DNA of 34,159 bases from contig NZ_ML058612.1 of NCBI RefSeq assembly GCF_003635165.1, positions 1 to 34,159 on the forward strand, written 5' to 3'. Below the pieces are notes generated by a model, which had not been told where the DNA came from, searched no databases, and saw only the letters and a program-made list of their open reading frames with translations. Position 1 is the stretch's first letter, and the number at the start of each line of letters is the position of its first letter. The position numbers were made by a program, and so were the translations under genes. Below, in pieces: positions 24,460 to 33,536 of this stretch. Source of the DNA: Burkholderia sp. Nafp2/4-1b (GTDB taxonomy: Bacteria > Pseudomonadota > Gammaproteobacteria > Burkholderiales > Burkholderiaceae).

Positions 24460-25038
24460 TTGTCGACCAACCTTTCACCTGCCTCGGATTTGAACGTCGG
24501 AATCACGGTTACGACCGCGAGGCCCACGTCTGGTGATGATCTGGAGCGCTTTGTCAGCGAACACTCGAGGCTGCGCGAGCGCGGCGCCTCAGCGATCGAG
24601 CTGGGCCTGTTTTATCAACTCGGATTGACCCAAGGCGTGTGGCCGAATCAGGCGACCCTTGCCTGCTCCCTTGGCATCTCAAAGAGCTACGTGTCGACGG
24701 CAATTCGAGCAGCGAGGTTGCCGGACGAAATTGTCGCGGCAGTCGGCGGAAAAGCGCGAGTTTCGTTTCGGACCGCGGCGATGCTTGAGGACGTGATTCG
24801 CGCTGTTGGCGCGAACGTAGCTTGCTTGCGCGCATCGATAATTGGTAATGGCCGCGGACTCGATATTGGCGATGTCGTATCGTCAATCTCAACAGGTCGC
24901 CCGCCATTGGTAGCCGGGCGGAAGCTCTCAATCAAAGTGAGTCGGACTGGAAAGTTCATCAAGATCGAGTCGCCCAATATCGAAAGGTTGATAGCCAACT
25001 TGCCGGCCATCGAAGCCCTTTTAGGGATGTATCTGTGA
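24460..25038 (+). CDS. KorB/ParB-type helix-turn-helix regulator
   Basis: This 192-residue protein starts at TTG 24460 with AAGGG five bases upstream. Residues 62-90 (PNQATLACSLGISKSYVSTAIRAARLPDEI) are the helix-turn-helix of the ParB/KorB family, followed by a helical segment. The ParB N-terminal CTPase motifs (GERRxR, ENxxR) are absent, so it is not a partition clamp. The C-terminal part is basic then hydrophobic and could dimerise. It diverges from the pilus/VirB operon and has an operator-like repeat beside its own start, so an autoregulated repressor of the operon is the simplest reading, by inference. The actual binding site is not known. Confidence 0.85.
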   Translation: MSTNLSPASDLNVGITVTTARPTSGDDLERFVSEHSRLRERGASAIELGLFYQLGLTQGVWPNQATLACSLGISKSYVSTAIRAARLPDEIVAAVGGKARVSFRTAAMLEDVIRAVGANVACLRASIIGNGRGLDIGDVVSSISTGRPPLVAGRKLSIKVSRTGKFIKIESPNIERLIANLPAIEALLGMYL

Positions 25039-25045
25039 TTCCAGC

Positions 25046-25385
25046 TTAGGGCAAGGACACCGGCGCAAAGACGAGACGTGCCTTCCCGGTCGCGCGGAAA
25101 CTCGACGTCAAGCAGCTCATCTTCGGTCGCGATGCGCTTGCGCGCTGGTACCAGCTGGATGTTTCGCGCGGTCCACAGGCTTGGCGTCGCCCTTATCGTA
25201 GCCCAGGTCGGGGGGTGTTCGCCGCCAAGCGCGCGCTCGAAGATGGCCTTCTTGAGGGCCGCGAGCTGCTCGCTGATCGTCGCCCGATCCAGCGTTCCGG
25301 GCACGAGTTGCTTGATGAGTTCCTGGTCCCGGTTCAAGCCCTTGCCCAGTTCAATCGTCACTTCTTCCTTGCGTTTGCGTGGCAT
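25046..25385 (-). pseudogene. IS256-family transposase fragment
   Basis: This is the decayed 5' part of a mutator-type transposase. The ATG at 25385 starts MPRKRKEEVTIELGKGLNRD, and the frame reaches LKKAIFERALGGE, which is typical of IS256-family N-termini. A frame change then continues as LGYDKGDAKPVDRAKHPAGTS, another returns to TEDELLDVEFPRDREG, and a third frame gives FAPVSLP before a stop at 25046. Where the match ends, the IS appears cut, only eight bases from the end of the KorB-like gene, and no catalytic region is left. The left end of the IS probably lies within 25386-25441. It can no longer transpose. Confidence 0.75.
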
Positions 25386-25491
25386 AAAGTGGCTCCGTGG
25401 CCATCAGTTTATGCCCCACACACAAAGTTCTGGATAGGCTCACTGAGTTCGTTTTCACTGGAACGGAGACTGGAACAATTGGAGCCAACCT

Positions 25492-26889
25492 CTATCCCGC
25501 TCGAGCCCGCGAGCCCGGCCCTTTCGCTTTCGTCTTGGTCTTATTGAAAACGAATCGTGCGAAGTCACCTACGAGGTCGACGTCCCCAAGTACCGTTGCT
25601 TCATCGACGACGTCAGGATTCAACTTCAAACGTCGCAACATGATCTTTCCGCCAGATGATGATAGGTATGTGCGCAGCCATTCATCCTTCTGCTTCTGCT
25701 CCGCTGCATCGTACTGCGCTCGGCCAGCGCGCGCCTCTTCTCGCATGCGTTCTTGTGCACTTGATTCTTGAGCGGCAGTGTTAAGCGCAGCAACGGACTG
25801 TGCCTTGACCTTATCGTCGAATTCACGCTGCTCCACCAGCGCAAGAGTCTGTTGGACAGTGATCATTTCCCGTTCAGCATCAGAGACAACCCATCCTTCC
25901 TTCAATGCCTTCATGAAGAAGCCGGCCGGACTCTTGGACACTTTCCCGAGCTTCAGACTAAATCGAGTTCGCTCGATCGCTTGATGTAGACGATCGTCGG
26001 TATAGGTTCCTCGATTTGCACCGATCTGATTCAGTTGGTCACTCGACAGCCCGAACTCTTGCTTCAAGACTCGATAGATCTCTTGGGCTTCCTCATACGT
26101 GTGAAGCACGCGTTCAGCAACGTCCTTCCGAGCGATCCGAAAGCGTAACCTTCCGATCTTTCGAGATCCTGGTTCGTTTCTTGTTTCGTACTCCAACGTA
26201 ATATCGGAAAGCTCGTTAATCTGCTTGACGGCGGGCTCTAACCAATCGCGCTTGAAGTACTTGAAGACTAGAGCGTTGGCGCCCATTTCCCCCTGCCAAC
26301 CCCGAAGTTCGTCTAGTGTCAGCCAATCGGTGCTCCCCTCATCAGCAAACGGAAGGAGATGGTCATACATGACCCGCGCGTAGCTTAGAGTGAACAGGGA
26401 TGTGATCCGCAGGCTCAGCCAATGAGACTTGCCGGGACCTCGGATGATCGAAATCAGGTCAGTTGGGACACGAAACTGAAATCGCCCCCCTTGGAAAGAA
26501 ACTCGTCCGATAAGCTGCACTGAGCCGAAGGGCTTATCACCGTCCGGAGTCGGCGCCGTGGTCGCTTGAATCAATGCCTTTTGCGCTTCCGTGATGACCT
26601 GCTCGAGATGGGCATTGTTACGACTTGAATACCGCATCAACCATTTAAAGTAATCCAGTTCAACGTCGTACAGGTCGTGAACACGATCTTCCTGAGCAAC
26701 GATAAAGTACGCAGCATCGATTAGACGGCGCGCCGAGACCCCAAGGTCCACGATGCGGATAAGGATGTTCTTTCGCGCGAACCCAACATCGGAGCGTGCT
26801 GCGTCAACCGCTAGTCCTTCGGCAGTGGCATCTTCGAATAACGCCAACGCCAGTTGCCTCGACGTGGCAAGTTGCCCTACTTCGGCCAT
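25492..26889 (-). CDS. replication initiator protein, Rep_3 family
   Basis: This 465-residue protein resembles RepB/Rep_3 initiators, with two winged-helix domains. Visible parts are LISIIRGPGKSHWLSLRITSLFTLSYARVMYDHLLPF followed by LTLDELRGWQG, and a second domain with FKYFKRDWLEPAVKQINELSDITLEYE, the characteristic segment that precedes the DNA-contact helices of this family. The last 110 residues are a charged coiled region longer than in small-plasmid Rep proteins. GGAG lies 10 bases before the ATG. It is transcribed away from the iteron array at 26965-27436, which it should bind to start replication and to repress itself. It is divergent from parA. Confidence 0.9.
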   Translation of the reverse strand: MAEVGQLATSRQLALALFEDATAEGLAVDAARSDVGFARKNILIRIVDLGVSARRLIDAAYFIVAQEDRVHDLYDVELDYFKWLMRYSSRNNAHLEQVITEAQKALIQATTAPTPDGDKPFGSVQLIGRVSFQGGRFQFRVPTDLISIIRGPGKSHWLSLRITSLFTLSYARVMYDHLLPFADEGSTDWLTLDELRGWQGEMGANALVFKYFKRDWLEPAVKQINELSDITLEYETRNEPGSRKIGRLRFRIARKDVAERVLHTYEEAQEIYRVLKQEFGLSSDQLNQIGANRGTYTDDRLHQAIERTRFSLKLGKVSKSPAGFFMKALKEGWVVSDAEREMITVQQTLALVEQREFDDKVKAQSVAALNTAAQESSAQERMREEARAGRAQYDAAEQKQKDEWLRTYLSSSGGKIMLRRLKLNPDVVDEATVLGDVDLVGDFARFVFNKTKTKAKGPGSRARAG

Positions 26890-27440
26890 TCGGTTGTCGC
26901 TCCGTGTCGGTTGTGATGTTGGCCGGTAGGTTATGCGGGCTATAGTGACCTGTCAACACAGATCACCTCACCTTCCCTGCGAACTCGCCACAACATCCCT
27001 CACCTCAATCGATAATTCACCTCACCTTTCAGCCCAAACACCTCACCTTCCGCGCCTTTTTACCTCACCTTTGTGGGGAAATGATCACACCTCTCGTATC
27101 AATCCACAGCACCATCGGCACAATCCATCTCACCTTTCAGCGGTTAAGTATTTGATTTCAATAGGATCAGCTTCCCCTGTGGGTTGTTGGTTGGTTTATG
27201 TCTTAGATAAAAACAAGCCACAGCTGCGCTTAAGGTGTCTCGAAAAACAACGGCGATGCCGCACGAACCCTAGTGCTCCGCACCAAAAATACGACCGCCA
27301 GGCCGTTCAAGGAGGCGCTGTCCAGTGTCTAACTATCAAAACGGCGACCGTGCGGCGTCGTGAAAGGTGAGGTTTTTTGTGTAGCTCTGTCTGAAGGGAT
27401 GGACAGCAGCATCCGGTGTCAATCTCAAGGTGAGGTGTTT
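26890..27440. other. replication origin with iterons (oriV)
   Basis: The 10-base unit ACCTCACCTT occurs exactly at 26965, 27019, 27040 and 27062 on the plus strand, with a near copy (ATCTCACCTT) at 27127 and a partial copy near 27002. The regular part is spaced 21-22 bases, two helical turns. Two more exact copies stand in the opposite orientation at 27364-27373 and 27427-27436. Between the two sets, 27140-27240 is richer in A and T than its surroundings and is a candidate opening site. No convincing DnaA box was found. Position upstream of a Rep_3 gene makes this the likely origin. Confidence 0.85.
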
Positions 27441-27698
27441 TGTGCAGCCGCCGAGCGCGAGCTGCGCACGCGAACGCTTGCCGCCCGGCGGTCCGAAGGC
27501 GCACGGATGCGGCTCAGGTGGGCGCCAACACAGCGCGACGTAGTATCGCCGCTAGTTTTTTACCAACGCCCCTTTGATGCTTGAAGACGAATTCACTGGC
27601 CATCGTAGGATCTACCGCGTATTCTACGGTTTTGCGAGAATGCGCATCAAAACCGTAGAAATCTTCTCTTTCCGTTTATCGCGGAGGTTCTAGACACA
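27441..27698 (+). promoter_or_regulatory. parA upstream region with operator-like inverted repeat
   Basis: TTCTACGGTTTTG at 27622-27634 and its exact complement CAAAACCGTAGAA at 27648-27660 form a 13-base inverted repeat with a 13-base spacer, ending 38 bases before the parA ATG. ParA proteins with an N-terminal helix-turn-helix repress their own operon at such a site, so this is a likely par operator. A related element, TCTACCGCG, stands at 27611-27619. GCGGAGG is the ribosome binding site of parA. Confidence 0.75.
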
Positions 27699-28907
27699 AT
27701 GAAATTAAGTGAGCTGCCCGAAATTGACCGACGTGTGAATCTTCCCAGGCTCGGCGAGTTTGCTGATCGACTGGCGGTGATGACGAACGAGCTGCGTGAT
27801 CAAATTCTCGCACCGCGACCGCGAAAAACTGCGCCAGTCTTCACGACATCGGAACTTGCCGAACTTTGCGGAATCGATCGCGCGAAAGTCCACTATGAAG
27901 CGTCAAAGGAAGGCGGAACCTTACCGCCGGGCGTGGCCAATGGGACTGGGCGGACCCGGCTCTTCTCGCTCGCTGAGGTGCGAACGTGGGTTCAGCAGGT
28001 ATCTGATATTTATCAAACACCCCTCGTAACAGGTACGCGTGATCATGAAGGGAAAGTGTTGACCATCGCAAACTTCAAGGGCGGCTCAACAAAGACGACG
28101 ATGACCATGTGTATTGCACAAGGTTTGAGTCTTCGCGGTCGAAAGGTACTGGTGATCGATCTCGATCCTCAGGCATCTCTTTCGGAGCTCTGCGGCCTTT
28201 ATGCAGAGAAAGATGTGACCGAAGACGATACCGTTCTTCCGTACATCTTTGACCAAAATGTCGAGGGGGGACTTGGAGCAGTAATTCAGTCAACCTATTG
28301 GGATGGGATCGATCTCATTCCAGCACATAACTTTCTGCACCACGCGGAATACTTTCTTCCCGCCATGCAGAAGTCGAAGCCGAACTATCAGTTCTGGTCT
28401 GTTCTTCGACAAGGTCTTGAGCCACTTCGAAAGCATTACGACTACATTGTGCTCGATACAGCACCGTCGCTGTCGTACATGACCTTGAATGGGTTGATGG
28501 CGGCGGACTCGATGGTGATGCCGCTGGTCCCAGAGAGTCTGGATTTCATTTCATCAGTGTCGTTCTGGTCGTTGTTCGCGGACGTTGCGCAGGGCTTTGC
28601 GGCGCACGAGGTCGAGAAGACATATGACTTCATTTCCGTTGTCCTTTCGAAGGTCGACTACGGTGTTACATCTTCGGCCCCCGTCGTACGGTCGTGGGCG
28701 CAGCGCGCTTATGGCGACTGGTTGCACACGACAGAGATTCCGGCCAGCTCGGTGATGAGTAACGGAGCTTTGGCATTCTCAACGGTGTTCGATCTCAGTC
28801 GGTCGGACAGCGTGGCCAAGACGGTTGCGAGAGTCCGACAACCTTTGATGGACTATTGCCGTTGGATTGACGATTCGTATGTGGAGGAATGGAGGAAAGG
28901 GAAATGA
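27699..28907 (+). CDS. parA: ParA partition ATPase
   Basis: This 402-residue type Ia ParA is longer than the 200-250 residues of small ParA because of its N-terminal region. A helix-turn-helix stands at about 48-66 (FTTSELAELCGIDRAKVHYE), with a wing to about 95. The deviant Walker A KGGSTKTT is at 127-134, Walker A' (LVIDLDPQASLS) at 151-162, and Walker B YIVLDTAPS further on. The helix-turn-helix lets ATP/ADP-bound ParA repress the operon, probably at the inverted repeat upstream. The stop overlaps the parB start as ATGA. It separates plasmid copies on the nucleoid. Confidence 0.97.
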   Translation: MKLSELPEIDRRVNLPRLGEFADRLAVMTNELRDQILAPRPRKTAPVFTTSELAELCGIDRAKVHYEASKEGGTLPPGVANGTGRTRLFSLAEVRTWVQQVSDIYQTPLVTGTRDHEGKVLTIANFKGGSTKTTMTMCIAQGLSLRGRKVLVIDLDPQASLSELCGLYAEKDVTEDDTVLPYIFDQNVEGGLGAVIQSTYWDGIDLIPAHNFLHHAEYFLPAMQKSKPNYQFWSVLRQGLEPLRKHYDYIVLDTAPSLSYMTLNGLMAADSMVMPLVPESLDFISSVSFWSLFADVAQGFAAHEVEKTYDFISVVLSKVDYGVTSSAPVVRSWAQRAYGDWLHTTEIPASSVMSNGALAFSTVFDLSRSDSVAKTVARVRQPLMDYCRWIDDSYVEEWRKGK

Positions 28908-29878
28908 GCAGCATTCGCGAAAAAATGATGGCGAAGACCGCGGAGCTGCGTTCCGCGAAGGATATTGACCTGAGTCCGGACCGGAAGCCAACTGCTCCAC
29001 GGACCGGGCCGGGAATGGCAAGCGCGCTTGCCACCGCACAGGATCGGATCGCCGAGCTAGAGAAGGCAGCCGCGGCGGCCGCGTCAACGGAGGTGCCGGT
29101 GGCGAATATTCGCCCGAATCCGTGGCAACCGCGTCGGGTGTTCAATGAGGCGAAGTTGAACGAGCTGGCCTCCAGCATTCGCGCGAGCGGCCTGATTCAA
29201 CCGATCGTTGTCCGGCCGGTTTCAGACGGCTACGAGATCGTTGCAGGTGAGCGCCGGTGGCGCGCTCACAGACTTATTGGGAAGGAGTCAATCAGGGTCG
29301 TCCAGGTCGAGATTTCGGATCAAGACATGGCAATGTTGGCGCTGGCCGAGAATATCGTTCGTGATGGCCTGAGCGACTATGAAATTTCGTTGTCGATTCG
29401 GCAGACGGAGAAGGAGTTTCCGAACCGGACCCAGATGGCCTCCGCACTCGGTATGGCACGGTCGGACCTCTATCGTCTCTTGTCGTTTGCCGACCTCCCA
29501 GAATTCATCATTAAGGATCTCGACCTTCAACCGAACCTTCTTGGCGCGACGGCAGCGGAGACCGTCGTATCAGTTCTGAAGAAGCATGGTGATGTCGCTG
29601 TCGCAGCCGCAAAGACCCACTGGCCTGACGTCGTTTCCGGAGAGTTGGATCAGTCTAAGTTCGGGCGGAATTTAAAGCAAGCGGTAGAGAGTGGCAGCAA
29701 GCCGGCTTCGGTACGTGATCGGAACATCGAGAAGATTTTTGCCGGCAAGAATCAGGCAGGATCCGTTACCAAAGATTCCAGTGGCTTTACCGTGAAGATC
29801 AGGCCCGGGATGCTAGATGCTCAGCAGGAGGAGCGGATTCGAAGTTTGCTTGCAGAGCTATTCGGTACGGCAAACTAA
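28904..29878 (+). CDS. parB: ParB centromere-binding protein
   Basis: This 324-residue ParB has its N-terminal CTPase-type motifs as GERRWRA at 115-121 and ENIVRD at 149-154, with the arm IRPNPWQPRRVF at 69-80. The helix-turn-helix follows at about 175-205 (RTQMASALGMARSDLYRLLSF), and a C-terminal dimerisation region ends the protein. Start 28904 overlaps the parA stop and has a strong GGAGG upstream; the five residues before it in frame are not needed. It should load at the palindromes at 29951-29975 and 30002-30018. Confidence 0.96.
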   Translation: MSSIREKMMAKTAELRSAKDIDLSPDRKPTAPRTGPGMASALATAQDRIAELEKAAAAAASTEVPVANIRPNPWQPRRVFNEAKLNELASSIRASGLIQPIVVRPVSDGYEIVAGERRWRAHRLIGKESIRVVQVEISDQDMAMLALAENIVRDGLSDYEISLSIRQTEKEFPNRTQMASALGMARSDLYRLLSFADLPEFIIKDLDLQPNLLGATAAETVVSVLKKHGDVAVAAAKTHWPDVVSGELDQSKFGRNLKQAVESGSKPASVRDRNIEKIFAGKNQAGSVTKDSSGFTVKIRPGMLDAQQEERIRSLLAELFGTAN

Positions 29879-29890
29879 CCCCCAGTACAG

Positions 29891-29914
29891 AAACCCGCCA
29901 AGTGCGGGTTTTTT
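29891..29914 (+). terminator. intrinsic terminator after parB
   Basis: AAACCCGC pairs with GCGGGTTT around CAAGT, followed by further T. It lies 12 bases past the parB stop and ends the par operon. Confidence 0.92.
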
Positions 29915-29950
29915 CGCCCCCATCTTTTTGAGCGCGATCGCTGAGTCTGG

Positions 29951-29975
29951 CGTCTGTCCCAAGTTGGGACAGACG
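29951..29975. other. parS-like site 1
   Basis: The core TGTCCCAAGTTGGGACA is extended by four more complementary bases on each side (CGTC and GACG), giving 12-base arms around a central G. It lies about 70 bases past parB, just after the terminator, which is the usual place for a type Ia centromere. Confidence 0.75.
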
Positions 29976-30001
29976 CGATGGATTCCGCGATCCGCCCGGT
30001 G

Positions 30002-30018
30002 TGTCCCAACTTGGGACA
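30002..30018. other. parS-like site 2
   Basis: TGTCCCAACTTGGGACA has the same arms as site 1 with the central base C instead of G. The two centres are about 47 bases apart. Outside this core the flanks do not match site 1, so the conserved core is 17 bases. Confidence 0.72.
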
Positions 30019-30417
30019 GGACGCGCCAGAGCAACATTGGTGATCGAACTCTATCGGCGAACGCCAGAACCGCTTGTGCCCCGGCCTTATATACTGAGAT
30101 TGCGCTAGGCGCCCACAAATGGCGCGTGGCCGACGAACGTCTCGAAGGCGCAGACTGTCGGGGAGATCGAGAGCGGCCAGTGCGAATGGTCGGGGGTTAT
30201 CTGGGACTTCGTAACGCTTGCCAGGTGATCTAGGACTTAATCTGGAGAAGTTATTGGCCTGCGAGACCGCGTCGTCGTCGGATTTTCTACCGCGCCACAC
30301 ATGGTCACCCAACCGCGTGGCTCTCGGTACTTGGTCACCTTCGTTGGTTACGCAAGCGTCCCTCGCCAGAAACTAGGCGCGTGTTCAACCCACAGCCATG
30401 TCACGGTGCCAATAACC
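30019..30417. other. intergenic region between parS and recombinase
   Basis: No gene is supported here. Short direct repeats are visible, such as ATCTGGGACTT near 30200 and ATCTAGGACTT near 30229, and TGGTCACC near 30302 and 30334. Their meaning is unclear. The plus-strand open frames here have no ribosome binding site or family signal. Confidence 0.4.
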
Positions 30418-32046
30418 TTAGTCCCTCACCCGCCTGAGGAAGGTCTCGGCCTCCCGGTATTGGCGGCCAAGCTCCGCAGTCGCGTAGATCGATGTGGTGT
30501 CGAGCGAATCGTGACCGGCAAAGTTCCGCGCACTCACGAGACTCATCCCATTCGCGAGCGCATGCGACACGAATGTGTGTCGCAGCCAGTGCGGGCTGGC
30601 TGCGCTGAAGGCGAGCGCGTGCGGTGAATCCTCGCGCAGCGCGTCGGCAGTCGCCATCGCGAAAAACTGCTTGATCGCCTTGTAGATCTGCACCGGATGG
30701 TTCGGCCCGGCTTGCCGCGCGCGCGCCGCGAGTTCAGGCGCCGGATCGGATTTGCTTGCCTTCGCCGCGCGCCGGATTTTGCCGATCTCAGCATTCGACA
30801 GCAGCGCCGGGATCAATGGGGTGGCGGGCGGGCAGGCGAGGGGATCGCGCGGCAGGCCGCGCGATTCAAGGTGGTCGCCCATCAAGTCCAGCACCGCCGG
30901 CACCAGCGGCACGAAGCGTTCCTTCGCACGCTTGCCAACCACGCGCAGCAACCGGATCGTGCCCAGATCGAGGCCGGCGTAGCGCTCCTGCACGTCATCC
31001 GTGAATGCCCCGCACACCTCGGCGCGCCGCAGCCCGGTGCTGTACGCAAAGCTCAGCACGAAGCGCATGCATGTCGCCGCGGCCGTGTCCGGCATTGCGT
31101 CGAGGACGCGCATCGCGAAGCGCCAGGCGTCGGAGGTCAAGCCGCGCTCGATCTGCAGACGAGATTTCGCGGCCACGCGCCGCTCGTTGCCGGCGGCGTC
31201 GTGCGTCGATCCGGTGAACACGCGCACCTTCGCGAACGCGTTGTGATCCAGGTACTGCGCATCGACCAGCACGCCGAAAAACTTCTTGAGCGCGGACAGG
31301 GCGTCCTGCCGGCTCTTGACCGATAGCGGCCCGCGGAACGGCCGCCAGCCCAGATCGCCGCGATGCGCGGTGCCCGTCATGACCCATTGGCTGGCCGGCT
31401 GCGGATCGATCAGGAAGCCGTTGATGTAGTCGCGCGCATCATCGGTGTCGAGGCTCGATAGCGCCTTGCGCTTCACGAAGATCGCCCAGAGCAGCAGCCG
31501 CTCGGCTTCGGTGCGGTAGCGCCGGCGCGTATGCGGGTTCTCGTAGTCGGCGAGCCAGAAATCGATTGCCTCGCGGTCGTTGTTGCCGCGGCTGTTGTTC
31601 CTGACGAGATTGCGGTGTGTGCCATGCGAACCGTCCAGCTCGGGCGGCAGCAAGAAGCGCTCGAGCGGCACGATCGCGGTGACGGGACCGGCTGCGGCCA
31701 GCGGCGGGCCCGCCAGCGTGCGCTCGGACGGGTGAATTTGCACGCCGGTGGCCAGCTGCAGGCCGGCGACCACCCCGTAGTGCGCCGGCCACGCGGTGAT
31801 GCGGCGCGCGCCGACTTCGCCCAGACGTGGCACGCGTCGGTACCAGCGGTAGCCGACCGCGTTGATCGTCTCGACCAGCTTGCCGATCGTGGTGAGGCCG
31901 ACGTCGGCGAGACGCAACGCGACGGCGGTATCGAACCAGCCGAGCACGTGGTACTCGGGACGGCGGATCCTCGGCCACCGGGCGCGCGAGTGTGTCCAGC
32001 GCCACCGTCTGCCGGGCGCGCAGGGGGTGCGCTGCTGCCGACGCAA
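30418..32046 (-). CDS. tyrosine recombinase (integrase), 5'-truncated
   Basis: This ORF encodes the core and catalytic part of a large DUF3701-type phage integrase. In this 542-residue reading the catalytic set is Arg340 (STGLRRAE), Lys near 372-375, His486/Arg489 (PHWLRHTF), His512 and Tyr521 (TTSIYA). The N-terminal helical region reads WFDTAVALRLADVGLTTIGKLVETIN. The frame continues upstream of the TTG at 32046 to 32247 and still resembles the family (FATTRLLAIRPARAAPPLEDFAAEH, GFYTAKELLDLFAARH), but about 60 N-terminal residues and a proper start are missing. Between about 32046 and 31960 the family match moves to another frame and back. The catalytic domain looks intact, but the gene may not be expressed whole. 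Confidence 0.8.
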   Translation of the reverse strand: MRRQQRTPCAPGRRWRWTHSRARWPRIRRPEYHVLGWFDTAVALRLADVGLTTIGKLVETINAVGYRWYRRVPRLGEVGARRITAWPAHYGVVAGLQLATGVQIHPSERTLAGPPLAAAGPVTAIVPLERFLLPPELDGSHGTHRNLVRNNSRGNNDREAIDFWLADYENPHTRRRYRTEAERLLLWAIFVKRKALSSLDTDDARDYINGFLIDPQPASQWVMTGTAHRGDLGWRPFRGPLSVKSRQDALSALKKFFGVLVDAQYLDHNAFAKVRVFTGSTHDAAGNERRVAAKSRLQIERGLTSDAWRFAMRVLDAMPDTAAATCMRFVLSFAYSTGLRRAEVCGAFTDDVQERYAGLDLGTIRLLRVVGKRAKERFVPLVPAVLDLMGDHLESRGLPRDPLACPPATPLIPALLSNAEIGKIRRAAKASKSDPAPELAARARQAGPNHPVQIYKAIKQFFAMATADALREDSPHALAFSAASPHWLRHTFVSHALANGMSLVSARNFAGHDSLDTTSIYATAELGRQYREAETFLRRVRD

Positions 32047-32250
32047 GGCCGCGCCGGTATCGGCGCCGGCGTGCCGGGCGGCGAACAGGTCGAGCAGTTC
32101 CTTCGCTGTATAGAAGCCGTCCGAATCGTGCTCGGCGGCGAAATCCTCCAGCGGCGGCGCGGCGCGCGCCGGTCGGATCGCGAGCAGCCGGGTGGTCGCG
32201 AATCTTTCCGCTTGCGTGCCGCCACGACGAACGATGTGACCAGCAAGCTA

Positions 32251-33536
32251 CGCGTCGAGGTGGCCGTGCGAGCGTTGCGGCCGAACTCAAGGTACTGATC
32301 CGCCAGATCGAAGTGAAAGCGGAAGCACTGACCGAGGGCCACCCCATGTCTCGCCATAGAGGCGCAGCGATTTTTCCTTCGGCTTGGTTGGCGGCGAAAG
32401 TCGGAAATTACGCAGACAAGCGGATTGTGCCGCAAGCTGCGCGTATCGAAGTAGCCGACCGCCTCGGTAGCGGCCGGCATGAAGCGCACGAAGCATTGCG
32501 CCGAGACTCTAGCGACCAAGTGCAACAAGTGACTGTTCACGAGTTGGCGCGAGCGCCGCGTTGGGTGATGGCGTACGTGAAGGTGCCGCTCCGAGCGGCG
32601 CGAGTCCGTGCTTTGGGCGAAGGTGAGTACGACGCGAATGCAAGGCTGCTGTACTTGGCTCGCCGAGCTCTTTCTGAGGCACCAGCGCGTTCGTTGCGAT
32701 CCGGAGACCTTCCGATAATCCTATTCAATAAGGTCGGATAACGCAACTAACCGTCTCGTCTGCGTGTCCACGCTTTGCGCCTATACCCGCACAAGACAAC
32801 GTTCGCAGACTGTTGGCCCGATGGGGCGGGGCGAATATCGTGCGCGTGGGCTCTATTGGAAGATGACGTGCGTCCGCACCTCAGCTCGTGAGCCTGCGGA
32901 GTATCGGGCGGAGCATGGTCCGTCAGTTACTGCTCAGTTGGTGGGAGGTCTATCAAACACTCTTCCACAGGCGTCGGTTGAAGGGAAAGTTGGAGCACTT
33001 TCAGATGGCCAGTGGTTGGCGAGGCGAGCGTTCACATTGGTGCCGTCACAACTTTCGCTACTGTTGGCCGCGAAGCGAAAGTCAGAAATACCGATTGCCG
33101 GAAGAGGAAGTGGGAAATGTCACGAACCACGAGCTTCGACCGGCAGCGGTCCCGTGAAACACAGGAGATGAATTGTCACAATGCCGGAATTCAACTCCAG
33201 CAAGGGATTGCGGCGATTTGAAGGGTCCTTTCCTCTGTTGTTTCACGACGTGGCGGCCGCGCCTACAAAAGATGCTCTCGTGAGAGGCCCGTGTAGATTT
33301 TCATCGCCACGAAGGCGATGAGATGTATCAAACGATACGTATTTTGTAGTGGTGATAATCGCGCAATCGCGCGCACGTTCGACCGTGACGCGGTTAGAGC
33401 AGGATCGCCGGGTCCGTTCGTATTTCAAACATGGTTATTGGGCAAAACCGGAACCTTAGCGATAATCGCACCGCGTTTCGTGCGAGCGGTCAACAGCAGC
33501 CGTCCATACAGCGCACACCGATATGATTCGTCAGTT
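32251..33536. other. region without a convincing gene
   Basis: About 1.3 kb lies between the broken recombinase and the TnpB element. Open frames exist on both strands (for example 32764-33171 plus and 32251-32540 minus) but none has a good ribosome binding site, a recognised domain or clear codon bias. The sequence looks like scarred accessory DNA. I see no RNA gene or repeat array in it. Confidence 0.45.

Noticed and set aside
26890..27300. DnaA box near the iterons
   Set aside because: Sequences like TCCACAG and TGTGGGGAA have too many mismatches to the TTATNCACA consensus to call.
26965..27436. CRISPR array reading of the short repeats
   Set aside because: The unit is only about 10 bases, occurs in both orientations with 21-22 base periodicity and lies beside a Rep gene, which fits iterons.
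27360..27584. Small plus-strand open frame in the origin region
   Set aside because: It runs through the inverted iterons and has no ribosome binding site.
31531..32298. Plus-strand open frame of 255 residues
   Set aside because: It is antisense to the integrase and has no recognisable domain.
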